A stretch of DNA of 17,594 nucleotides, taken from PeH17 sp964414925. Its GTDB lineage: Bacteria; Bacillota; Clostridia; Christensenellales; CAG-138. A model generated the notes under the pieces. It saw only the letters and a list, made by a program, of their open reading frames with translations, did no database searches and was not told the origin of the DNA. A program made the position numbers and the translations under genes. The stretch lies in contig CAYPXV010000025.1 of NCBI GenBank assembly GCA_964414925.1, forward strand, positions 1-17,594. The letters are read 5' to 3'. Of the stretch, positions 6,864 through 13,771 are shown in pieces; positions within the stretch are counted from its first letter, which is position 1; every line of letters starts with the position of its first letter.

Positions 6864-8777
6864 TCAATCAAAGCTACGACTCTTAACTTCTTCAAGAACC
6901 ATCTCGACAAATTGCTCTATTGTCATTTTGCCCATATCACCTGATTTTCTCGAACGAACGGAAACGACGTTGTTTTCAACTTCCTTATCTCCTATAATCA
7001 ACATATAAGGGATTTTCTGAAGCTGTGCTTCGCGAATCTTGAATCCGATTTTTTCATTTCTGAGATCGGTTTCCACGCGAATTTTATTCTGCTCCAGCAG
7101 AGCTGCAATATTCTCCGCCGCTTCACGAGTGCGGTCTGTCATATCCATAACTTTGACTTGAACCGGAGCAAGCCATGTCGGGAATGCACCTGCAAACTGT
7201 TCGGTTATTACGCCTATGAATCGCTCCAGTGAACCGAAAACAACCCTATGAATCATTACGGGACGATGCTTTGCGCCGTCTGCACCGATGTATTCAAGCT
7301 CAAATCTTTCGGGGAGTTGCATATCCAATTGGATTGTACCGCACTGCCATGTTCTTCCGAGGCAATCGGAAAGATGGAAGTCAAGCTTCGGTCCGTAGAA
7401 TGCGCCGTCACCTTCATTTATTGCGTAATTATCTTTTCCGAGTTCTACTATAGCTTCCCTCAAGGTTTCGGTTGCATAATTCCATGTTTCAACATCGCCT
7501 ATGTGATCTTCCGGCATTGTTGACAGCTCGATGGAATAGCTAAGTCCAAACGTGGTATAGACTTCATCAAACAAACGGACAACGTTCTTGATCTCGTCCT
7601 TCATCTGATCCCATGTCATGAATATGTGAGCTTCATCCTGAGTGAAACAGCGAACTCTGAAAAAGCCGTGTAAGGCACCTGAAAGCTCGTGACGATGTAC
7701 CAAACCAAGCTCACCCATTCTCAACGGCAAATCCCTGTATGAACGCATCTCAGTCTGATATACAAGCATTCCGCCCGGGCAGTTCATGGGCTTTATCGCA
7801 AAATCCGTATCATCGATTAGAGTTGTATACATATTATTTTTGTAGTGACCCCAATGTCCGGAACGTTCCCATAAATCTCTATTGAGCATCATCGGGGTTG
7901 AGATTTCAACGTATCCGTAACGCCTATGCACTTCTCTCCAATAGTCGATAAGTGTATTTTTCAGTATCATACCTTTGGGAAGGAAGAACGGGAACCCGGG
8001 ACCTTCGTCCATTATTGTGAATAGACCCAGTTCTTTGCCGATTTTTCTGTGGTCACGTTTCTTTGCTTCCTCCAACATATGCAGATATTGATCCAAATCT
8101 GCTTTCTTTTCAAAAGCTGTTGCATAGATTCTCTTGAGCATCTTGTTCTTTTCGCTTCCGCGCCAATATGCACCTGCAACGCTCATAAGCTTTATGTTTT
8201 TGCACTTACCTGTGCTTTCAAGGTGAGGACCTGCACAAAGATCAACAAACTCACCCTGACGATAAAAGCTTATGACGGAATCTTCGGGCAGATCTTCAAT
8301 GAGCTCAACCTTATAGGGTTCATTCATCTCTTGCATATACTTTATCGCTTCTTCACGGGGAAGCTCAAAACGCTCCAACGGCAAATTTTCTGAAATTATT
8401 TTAGCGATTTCAACTTCGATTTTCGGAAAATCCTCCGGAGTGAAAGGGATATCGGTGTCAAAGTCGTAATAAAAACCATTGTCGATTGCGGGACCGATAG
8501 CAAGCTTTACTTCGGGCCAAATGCGTTTTACGGCTTGCGCAAGGATATGCGAAGCTGTGTGTCTGTATGTCCAGCGTCCACCCGGGTCTGCGAAAGTAAG
8601 CAGGCGCAATTCATGGTCGCCGTTAATTTGCATTCTGGCATCAATAAGTTTGCCGTCAAGTTCGGCAGCCATTGTTGCTTTACGCAACCTCATACTTATG
8701 CTTTCGGCTATTTGATACGCATTTGTACCATCTTCGAATTTTTTTCGTGTACCATCCGGAAGTGTAATGTTAATCAT
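6864..8777 (-). CDS. thrS: Threonine--tRNA ligase
   Basis: Charges tRNA-Thr with threonine via threonyl-adenylate in the cytoplasm. The 637 residues give the full class II architecture. There is an N-terminal TGS domain (1-63). The editing domain has H73 and H77 (HTASH) and C181-x3-H185 (CAGPH). The catalytic core has zinc ligands C333 (NCPGG), H384 (QDEAHIF) and H510 (MIHRVVFGSLERF), and the anticodon-binding domain is C-terminal. All key residues sit within one position of the E. coli numbers. The start is ATG 8775-8777 with an AAGGAG SD at the usual distance. A longer reading from 8864 is open but runs through the T-box terminator, so it is not coding. Expression is controlled by the T-box at 8799-9024. 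Confidence 0.98.
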   Translation of the reverse strand: MINITLPDGTRKKFEDGTNAYQIAESISMRLRKATMAAELDGKLIDARMQINGDHELRLLTFADPGGRWTYRHTASHILAQAVKRIWPEVKLAIGPAIDNGFYYDFDTDIPFTPEDFPKIEVEIAKIISENLPLERFELPREEAIKYMQEMNEPYKVELIEDLPEDSVISFYRQGEFVDLCAGPHLESTGKCKNIKLMSVAGAYWRGSEKNKMLKRIYATAFEKKADLDQYLHMLEEAKKRDHRKIGKELGLFTIMDEGPGFPFFLPKGMILKNTLIDYWREVHRRYGYVEISTPMMLNRDLWERSGHWGHYKNNMYTTLIDDTDFAIKPMNCPGGMLVYQTEMRSYRDLPLRMGELGLVHRHELSGALHGFFRVRCFTQDEAHIFMTWDQMKDEIKNVVRLFDEVYTTFGLSYSIELSTMPEDHIGDVETWNYATETLREAIVELGKDNYAINEGDGAFYGPKLDFHLSDCLGRTWQCGTIQLDMQLPERFELEYIGADGAKHRPVMIHRVVFGSLERFIGVITEQFAGAFPTWLAPVQVKVMDMTDRTREAAENIAALLEQNKIRVETDLRNEKIGFKIREAQLQKIPYMLIIGDKEVENNVVSVRSRKSGDMGKMTIEQFVEMVLEEVKSRSFD

Positions 8778-8798
8778 TGTCTTCTCCTTACTGTATAT

Positions 8799-8833
8799 AA
8801 AAATAAAACGCCCTCGAACAAAGTCCAAGGACG
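8799..8833 (-). terminator. T-box regulatory terminator
   Basis: The stem pairs 8833-8823 with 8819-8809 (11 bp, with a few G-T pairs) around a 3-base loop, followed by TTTTATTTTT (8808-8799). Its 5' arm begins just after the T-box bulge sequence, as needed for switching between antiterminator and terminator. Confidence 0.92.
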
Positions 8834-9024
8834 GCAAATACCGCGGTTCCACCTCGGTTGTCAAAAATGACCACTCGATGAGTTATACAGCACTCCTGCC
8901 GCGACTATTAATCGCAAATCATGAGGTGGTTTTCACATCAGTCCTTCATAGCAACGCTCACAGCTTCAACGATGCCTCTCTTAATGAAAAAACATAGCTA
9001 CTATCCTCAATCACCGTAACGGCA
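8799..9024 (-). ncRNA. T-box riboswitch (threonine) leader of thrS
   Basis: This fills the 342-base gap between thrS and ytxC. Reading on the minus strand: stem I elements (AGAGAGGCATCG at about 8980-8969, GCTGTGAGC after it), then a specifier loop GTGAAAACCACC in which ACC at 8930-8928, followed by A, is a threonine codon. The T-box sequence AGGTGGAACCGCG lies at 8854-8842; its TGGA would pair with a tRNA acceptor end having discriminator U, as in bacterial tRNA-Thr. The leader ends in an 11-bp terminator stem and a T tract. Uncharged tRNA-Thr should stabilise the antiterminator and allow thrS transcription. Confidence 0.95.
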
Positions 9025-9029
9025 GACTG

Positions 9030-9058
9030 ATTATAGCTCTATTTCAAAATATTGTCAA
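9030..9058 (-). promoter_or_regulatory. Consensus sigma-A promoter of thrS
   Basis: TTGACA (9053-9058), 17 bases, TATAAT (9030-9035) on the minus strand: a full match to consensus in both boxes and spacing. The T-box then provides control after initiation. Confidence 0.93.
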
Positions 9059-9119
9059 GCACCTTTTTTTAGCAATTGCACATAATACAATAGAATTTAT
9101 TTGCATAAAAAGGTTTTTA

Positions 9120-9881
9120 ATGATGATCGTAAATCTTGAAATAACAACATATGAATACGACTTGGACTTAAAGGAACTAATTATAAATCCACTTACAGCA
9201 GACTACAGCGAAGAAATAGTTATTATCGGCACACCTACATCATCAAAAATAAAGTTGGAAATTCCCGAGAAATTATTATCCGCTGTTTGCGTCGTATTAA
9301 CGAATTTAATAATAAAGAAAATATGCCCGATAGAAGTAGGGAGATACATTAATCTGTACGGAATAAATCAAAGTCACAAAACAAATCTTGTTAATCAGGT
9401 AATCAAGAGAATTGAACGCAATACCTATCCTTTAGATATTGCAAGTCAACTCGAGGATTATTTTAAAGCAAGTAAGAAGTTGATTTTAGAAGGCTATGTT
9501 CATTTTCGAATGACCAATGAATTAAATTTTTGGAAAGAATGCGTTGACCTGACAATAGATGATGTTTTACTTCACAGCGAATACATGGAATTAATACGGT
9601 TAATCGGATTATTTATCGGCACACCGTGCTGCGAAACAGATTCGCTTGAGTTGAAATTCAACCCGGATGGTTCATGCATTCTTTCCGACAAGCAAAATCT
9701 AAAAATAGAAAGCCCTCCCGGATACGAAAATGATATGATGGATTTACTTATCAATATGTCGCCCGACCGACTGACCGTCATTGACAGTTCGGGTAATGAC
9801 CACAATGAATTCTTAGCTAAACTGAGTTCAAAGCTTAACAATAAAATCAACTTGGTTTATCGTCCCAAGGATCTGACATAA
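9120..9881 (+). CDS. ytxC: Putative sporulation protein, YtxC family
   Basis: A 253-residue protein that matches the YtxC pattern in its central part: KLILEGYVHFRMTNEL and then WKECVDLTIDDVLLHSEYME (about 120-157), the conserved segment ending in a hydrophobic helix. The rest is divergent. The last 70 residues resemble the C-terminal part of the family, which ends in short strands. There is no signal peptide. YtxC is known only as a sporulation-associated protein of unknown biochemistry. In Bacillus subtilis it neighbours thrS, which supports the call, although here the two genes are divergent. Two consecutive ATG codons (9120 and 9123) are possible starts after AAAAAGG; I use the first. The promoter is not clear (a TACAAT at 9086-9091 without a good -35). 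The 3' end overlaps ogg by 25 bases. Confidence 0.75.
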   Translation: MMIVNLEITTYEYDLDLKELIINPLTADYSEEIVIIGTPTSSKIKLEIPEKLLSAVCVVLTNLIIKKICPIEVGRYINLYGINQSHKTNLVNQVIKRIERNTYPLDIASQLEDYFKASKKLILEGYVHFRMTNELNFWKECVDLTIDDVLLHSEYMELIRLIGLFIGTPCCETDSLELKFNPDGSCILSDKQNLKIESPPGYENDMMDLLINMSPDRLTVIDSSGNDHNEFLAKLSSKLNNKINLVYRPKDLT

Positions 9882-10735
9882 TAGAATATGTATTGCTGAA
9901 CGATACCGGAGTATTGACCTAAATTCTTTATTATGCTCGAAAGTTCATGCTTAGTTGGGCTCTTACCTCCGAAATAGATATTTCTCATTGCTCGCTCGAT
10001 CCAAACATCAATCGGAAAAGCATTCATATGTCCCAAAGAAAAAAGCAACACACAGTCTGCAACCTTAGGACCTACGCCCATAAAAGAAAGCAACTCCTTC
10101 CTTGCCTCATCAAGAGGAATATCTCTTAGCGAATCAAGGTCATAGCCGTTGGCGATTTTTTGAGCCGACGCTTTAACGTAAGGCGCTCTGTATCCCATTC
10201 CGAGCATTTTCAAATCCTCTACAGAAGCATTTGCTATATCTTGTGGTTGTGGAAACGAGTAAAAAGAATCATTGTCTAAAATAATTTCTTTACCGTAAGA
10301 TCGACACAGACGTTCTACAATGCCTGAAATTCTTTTAATATTATTATTTGCGGAAATTATAAAAGAAATCAGAGCTTCGAAAGGAGCTTGGTTGAATACA
10401 CGAATGCCGTTTGATACATTTAAACAATCTTTAAGATATTCATCCTTTGCAAGCATGGAATGAATTTGCGAATAGTCTCTTTTAAGGTCAAAATAGTTAA
10501 TAATGGTATCAACATCATACTCGTTGCATGGAAAAACGCTTAGAAACTCATCGGTCTGTTTGGCAATTATGGGACGAGACTCAATCACGCACCTCCAGGC
10601 ATTGTCATTGTCCGGTGTCCAGCGAAAAGCCTGTCCGCAATTGCAGGATTTTGCGAGATCGAATTCACCGTATTCACTTATAAACAACGTATTATTTTCT
10701 AAATAAATCTTCATAAAAACAAAAAGGGAATGCAT
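9857..10735 (-). CDS. ogg: 8-oxoguanine DNA glycosylase / AP lyase, OGG1-like
   Basis: Removes 8-oxoguanine opposite C in base-excision repair. The 292-residue protein has the OGG1 layout: an N-terminal domain with CGQAFRW (33-39), the ISANNNIKRI element (127-136) matching the asparagine pair that reads the estranged cytosine, and the helix-hairpin-helix MGVGPKVADCVL (219-230) with catalytic lysine K224. Catalytic aspartate D243 follows in FPIDVW. All key residues are present, and there is no iron-sulfur cluster, unlike Nth. The start is uncertain: ATG 10735 has AAGGGAG 6 bases upstream but lies inside the rpmA terminator, while ATG 10714 (7 codons shorter) lacks an SD. The 3' end overlaps the convergent ytxC by 25 bases. 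Confidence 0.93.
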   Translation of the reverse strand: MHSLFVFMKIYLENNTLFISEYGEFDLAKSCNCGQAFRWTPDNDNAWRCVIESRPIIAKQTDEFLSVFPCNEYDVDTIINYFDLKRDYSQIHSMLAKDEYLKDCLNVSNGIRVFNQAPFEALISFIISANNNIKRISGIVERLCRSYGKEIILDNDSFYSFPQPQDIANASVEDLKMLGMGYRAPYVKASAQKIANGYDLDSLRDIPLDEARKELLSFMGVGPKVADCVLLFSLGHMNAFPIDVWIERAMRNIYFGGKSPTKHELSSIIKNLGQYSGIVQQYIFYYVRSLGR

Positions 10736-10749
10736 ACAACACTCCCTTT
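10715..10749 (-). terminator. rpmA terminator overlapping the ogg start
   Basis: On the minus strand a 10-bp stem (10749-10740 with 10732-10723, one G-T pair), a 7-base loop and then TTGTTTTT. It begins 11 bases after the rpmA stop. The ogg SD is in the 5' arm and the ATG at 10735-10733 is in the loop. Confidence 0.85.
10742..10746 (-). promoter_or_regulatory. SD of ogg, embedded in the terminator stem
   Basis: GGGAG is followed by 6 bases and ATG (10735-10733), the usual spacing. It is also the core of the 5' arm of the rpmA terminator, so the folded hairpin would hide it. Confidence 0.6.
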
Positions 10750-10760
10750 CATAAAATCAA

Positions 10761-11051
10761 TTAGCCAGCGATTTCCTCGGAGTAAACGCTAACGCACTTA
10801 CGTCCACCATGCTTTGTTTCAAAGCGTACAACACCGTCAACCTTAGCGAACAGGGTATCATCCTTACCGATGCCGACATTATTGCCCGGATGGAAATGAG
10901 TACCACGCTGCCTGACGAGAATATTGCCTGCGAGAACGAACTGACCATCCGCACGCTTCGGTCCTAAACGCTTAGATTCGCTGTCACGACCGTTACGAGA
11001 GCTACCGACGCCCTTCTTATGTGCGAAAAGTTGCAGATTAATTCTGAACAT
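10761..11051 (-). CDS. rpmA: 50S ribosomal protein L27 (with cleavable N-terminal extension)
   Basis: A 96-residue L27, whose N-terminal tail reaches the peptidyl-transferase centre. The sequence starts MFRINLQLFAHKKGVGSSRN. The first nine residues are the Firmicutes extension, removed between F9 and A10 by the protease Prp, encoded directly upstream. The body shows ESKRLGPKRADGQ and NILVRQRGTHFHPGNNVGIG, both standard for L27. It is the last gene of the rplU-prp-rpmA operon, one base after the prp stop, with its GGGAGG SD inside the end of prp. The hairpin at 10715-10749 ends the operon. Confidence 0.98.
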   Translation of the reverse strand: MFRINLQLFAHKKGVGSSRNGRDSESKRLGPKRADGQFVLAGNILVRQRGTHFHPGNNVGIGKDDTLFAKVDGVVRFETKHGGRKCVSVYSEEIAG

Positions 11052-11052
11052 A

Positions 11053-11382
11053 TTAAACCTCCCTCTCTATCAGTTTGAGATAACCATTATATTCTTTTTT
11101 TATGGAGCTAAGCCCTAAAAGCATAGTTCCCAGTAACAACTCAACCTCATGCTGTTGATCATCGCTTATATCATCTTTAAGCATAAGATTAAGCTCTCCG
11201 TCATTCATATCAAATGATACAGGACAACGTACAATTTCAATCACACCCATAGCCGTTGTTTGTGTGAGTGCCGAAACAGCTGCACAAACAATATCCTCGC
11301 CTGAGCGTGCATAACCCGAATGTCCTTTCGCTCTGAAACCCAGAAGCTTGCCATTTCTTTTGAAGACGGTTATCACGGTCAT
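11053..11382 (-). CDS. prp: Ribosomal-processing cysteine protease Prp
   Basis: Cysteine protease (YsxB/Prp) that removes the N-terminal extension of L27, an essential maturation step in Firmicutes. The 109 residues carry the catalytic pair in GHSGYARSGEDIVCAAVSA: H21 and C33 from my start, close to H22 and C34 of the Staphylococcus aureus enzyme. The start is ATG 11380-11382, with GAGGG (11391-11395) 8 bases upstream. A TTG at 11397 overlapping the rplU stop would add five residues but has no separate SD. It lies between rplU and rpmA, so enzyme and substrate are co-expressed. The length is normal. Confidence 0.95.
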   Translation of the reverse strand: MTVITVFKRNGKLLGFRAKGHSGYARSGEDIVCAAVSALTQTTAMGVIEIVRCPVSFDMNDGELNLMLKDDISDDQQHEVELLLGTMLLGLSSIKKEYNGYLKLIEREV

Positions 11383-11393
11383 ACAATTATCCC

Positions 11394-11696
11394 TCAACCG
11401 ATTGAAAGGATTTTGACCTTAGTATAGGGCTGACGATGTCCCTGTTTCTTGCGATAATCCTTTTTGGGCTTGTACTTGAATACAACTACCTTCTTACCCT
11501 TGCCATGCTCAAGCACTTCTGCCTGTGCCTTTATGCCAAGAGTGGGAGTACCAATCTGGATATCATCGCCATCAGCCATCATAAGCACATCAAACTGAAC
11601 ATTGGTGCCGATTTCACTGTCGAGCTTTTCGACAAGAATTTCGCTGCCAACTTCAACTTTATACTGCTTACCACCGGTTACAATGATTGCGTACAT
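11394..11696 (-). CDS. rplU: 50S ribosomal protein L21
   Basis: A 100-residue L21, a 23S rRNA-binding protein of the large subunit. It shows the family start MYAIIVTGGKQYKVEVG and the basic C-terminal KYKPKKDYRKKQGHRQPYTK, then VKILSIG. The length is normal. The ATG is preceded by GAGGAGG (11713-11707) at 10 bases. It is the first gene of the rplU-prp-rpmA operon and follows a consensus promoter and the L21 leader RNA. Confidence 0.98.
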   Translation of the reverse strand: MYAIIVTGGKQYKVEVGSEILVEKLDSEIGTNVQFDVLMMADGDDIQIGTPTLGIKAQAEVLEHGKGKKVVVFKYKPKKDYRKKQGHRQPYTKVKILSIG

Positions 11697-11702
11697 TTAA
11701 AC

Positions 11703-11783
11703 AATTCCTCCTCTTACCAGTCTCGCCCTTATGGTGAATGTCGAGCTACCGGCATTTCTTTGACCGTTTCGGTGCGGCTCAGT
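11703..11783 (-). ncRNA. L21 leader RNA
   Basis: The 5' leader of rplU matches the L21 leader of Firmicutes in general layout and in GTAGCTCGACATTCACC and ATAAGGGCGAG. Visible pairings: ACCG-AAA-CGGT (11773-11763), CTCG (11745-11742) with CGAG (11725-11722), and ACCA (11735-11732) with TGGT (11719-11716). The last two interleave, so they would form a pseudoknot or exclude each other. Autogenous control by L21 is the usual proposal. The leader ends at the rplU SD. Confidence 0.8.
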
Positions 11784-11788
11784 TCATT

Positions 11789-11817
11789 ATTATAGCACCT
11801 TATTTTTGTGCTGTCAA
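11789..11817 (-). promoter_or_regulatory. Consensus sigma-A promoter of rplU-prp-rpmA
   Basis: TTGACA (11812-11817), 17 bases, TATAAT (11789-11794) on the minus strand: a full consensus match. It lies only 27 bases after the alr stop codon, with no terminator between, so some transcription from alr may read through. Confidence 0.93.
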
Positions 11818-11844
11818 CACTAAAATTGTTAACATTTCAGTATA

Positions 11845-12969
11845 TTAGTCTTCTATGTATACCCTTTTTGCCCGCTTAGTTACAAGACAGGTTAGTTCGT
11901 AATTAATGCTTCCTATGATTTCGGATACGGCTTCAGCACTCATGCCTCCGTTTCCGAATAGGGTAACTTCATCTCCGACGCGAACATCGTTTGTAACTTC
12001 AGCCATGCAGGCGTCCATACAGATTCTTCCGACTTGATTATATTTCTTTTTATTGATAACGACATACGCATTATTGGAAAGACGTCTGGAATATCCGTCT
12101 GCATAACCCGCTGCAATGACGGCAATGGTTGTCGGTTTAAGAGTTTTATATGTTCTTCCGTAACTTATCGTCACTCCTGCCGGCAAGTTTCTTATTTGCG
12201 TAACCCTGGATTTTAAGCTCATAACAGGCTTTAGAGGACCTTCGGGTATCGGCTTACTGTCGGGGTACATTCCGTAAAGGCAAATGCCGAATCGAACCGA
12301 GTCAAAATGAATTGCGCTATTCAATATAGCAGCGGAATTACTAACATGGCAGTTCTTAATTCTTATTCCTCTTTCGGCTAATCCGCTGTAAATTTTACAG
12401 TAATTGTGATACTGAAACTTTGTATATTCATTTTCATTCGGATCATCCGCCGCCGCAAAATGGGTAAACATGCCCACGGTGTCAAGATTTGATAATTTAT
12501 AAATGCGTTCTACCGCATCTACCGCTTTTTCGTGATTAGTCTGCGCAAATACCCCTATCCTTGACATTCCGGTATCAAGTGCAACATGAACTTTCAAAAC
12601 AACGTCCAATTTCTTAGCGGCGTTATTTAATTCAATGGCATATGCTTCATCAACTACCGTTTGTTCGATATCGTTGACACTGAGGATTTCGGCATATTCC
12701 GTTGACGTATAGCCGAGAATCATAATAGGTATCTTAATTCCCGCCTCTCTTAATTCAACAGCTTCATCAAGTGTTGCAACTGCGAACATAAAAGCACCGC
12801 ATTTTTCAAGGTATTTACCGCATTCCACTGCACCGTGACCATAGGCATCGGCTTTGAGAACACAGATAACTTTTCTACCCATTGTCTGTTTGGCATAGTC
12901 AAGATTATGTTTAAGTGCCGTTAAATTAATTTCCGCCCAAGTGCGTGATTTCACGTCAATAGTTTTCAT
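11845..12969 (-). CDS. alr: Alanine racemase
   Basis: PLP enzyme interconverting L- and D-alanine for peptidoglycan. The 374 residues show the fold-type III barrel with the PLP lysine K39 in VLKADAYGHGA, the second catalytic base Y270 in ISYGRTYKT, HVSNSAA (208-214) and VRFGICLYGMYP. A C-terminal beta domain contains GRICMDACMAEV and ends VTKRAKRVYIED. The start is ATG 12969 with a GGAGG SD. It lies 24 bases after the ccdA-like gene, in the same orientation, probably in one operon with typA. No terminator follows before the rplU promoter. One odd detail: the usual glutamine after CMD in this motif is alanine here. Confidence 0.96.
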   Translation of the reverse strand: MKTIDVKSRTWAEINLTALKHNLDYAKQTMGRKVICVLKADAYGHGAVECGKYLEKCGAFMFAVATLDEAVELREAGIKIPIMILGYTSTEYAEILSVNDIEQTVVDEAYAIELNNAAKKLDVVLKVHVALDTGMSRIGVFAQTNHEKAVDAVERIYKLSNLDTVGMFTHFAAADDPNENEYTKFQYHNYCKIYSGLAERGIRIKNCHVSNSAAILNSAIHFDSVRFGICLYGMYPDSKPIPEGPLKPVMSLKSRVTQIRNLPAGVTISYGRTYKTLKPTTIAVIAAGYADGYSRRLSNNAYVVINKKKYNQVGRICMDACMAEVTNDVRVGDEVTLFGNGGMSAEAVSEIIGSINYELTCLVTKRAKRVYIED

Positions 12970-12993
12970 TTTTCCTCCGAATCGAACATGGGA

Positions 12994-13737
12994 TTAATGC
13001 AGGTGTTCACCGAGTCCTTCGCTTATACCCGAATACAGCAGGTGAATAGCCGTAGCCATAATTATACAGCCCAAAATAATACGAATCAATTTACTGAATT
13101 TATCGTATTTGGGATTGGAAACAAGACGTTGTACAAATCCTACACTTGTACCCGCTACCACTGAAAGGAAGGCATGACCTACGGAAAAAGCTAACAGCAA
13201 TACCGGTCCCGACGTCAAACCCCTTATTGATGAAGTTTCAGTTGCTACAGCCATAATCGTTACTACCATAGGCAAGGCACAATGTGAAGCGAAAATGCCT
13301 GCCACTATTCCCGATATTAAAGCACCTATCCAACCTTTGGAACTTATTTTTGAAAGTACCGAGGAATCCGAAGGAATAATATTAATAACGTTCCACATTT
13401 GCAGAGCCATAAGCACCAGTATAAGCGACAGAACCAAATGAAGTATAACTTCAGCACCTTCAAGTAATTCTCCGACAACAGATGCAAGCATACCAAGAGA
13501 ACAGAAAACAATCGTTGATCCAAGCGCAAAGAATAGGCTCAACTTTAATGCCTTTTTAGTCGTTTTACCGTCATCGGAGACAGTACCGCTTCCTCCGACG
13601 CAGCCGATTATCAACGGAATTGTCGATAAAGAACACGGCATCAGTGAGGTCAATGCTCCGACAAGCATCGCTACCATCGGGGCAAACCATGGATTTACGG
13701 TCAACCATTCCGACATTGATTTTATTATTTCTTCCAT
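12994..13737 (-). CDS. CcdA/DsbD-type membrane thiol reductant protein
   Basis: A 247-residue integral membrane protein with about six hydrophobic segments. It carries the paired cysteines of the CcdA/DsbD transmembrane domain: C35 in LTSLMPCSLSTIP and C153 in FASHCALPMVV, each near a proline in a membrane helix. Members pass electrons from cytoplasmic thioredoxin to exported thiol proteins. The motifs are not the classical SPCxLP form, so the exact partner is unclear. No thioredoxin-like or cytochrome-c gene lies nearby. The C-terminus ends SEGLGEHLH. It lies 34 bases after typA, with a GAGGT SD, and 24 bases before alr. A related metal or sulfur membrane family cannot be excluded. Confidence 0.8.
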   Translation of the reverse strand: MEEIIKSMSEWLTVNPWFAPMVAMLVGALTSLMPCSLSTIPLIIGCVGGSGTVSDDGKTTKKALKLSLFFALGSTIVFCSLGMLASVVGELLEGAEVILHLVLSLILVLMALQMWNVINIIPSDSSVLSKISSKGWIGALISGIVAGIFASHCALPMVVTIMAVATETSSIRGLTSGPVLLLAFSVGHAFLSVVAGTSVGFVQRLVSNPKYDKFSKLIRIILGCIIMATAIHLLYSGISEGLGEHLH

Positions 13738-13771
13738 ACCAACCTCAAAAATTACTTAAAGTTCCGAACGG

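Noticed and set aside
8049..8393. Plus-strand open frame of 114 codons opposite thrS
   Set aside because: Shadow of the highly conserved thrS frame; no translation signals.
8778..8864. N-terminal extension of thrS by 29 residues
   Set aside because: It translates the T-box terminator and its T tract; ATG 8777 has its own SD and the TGS domain starts there.
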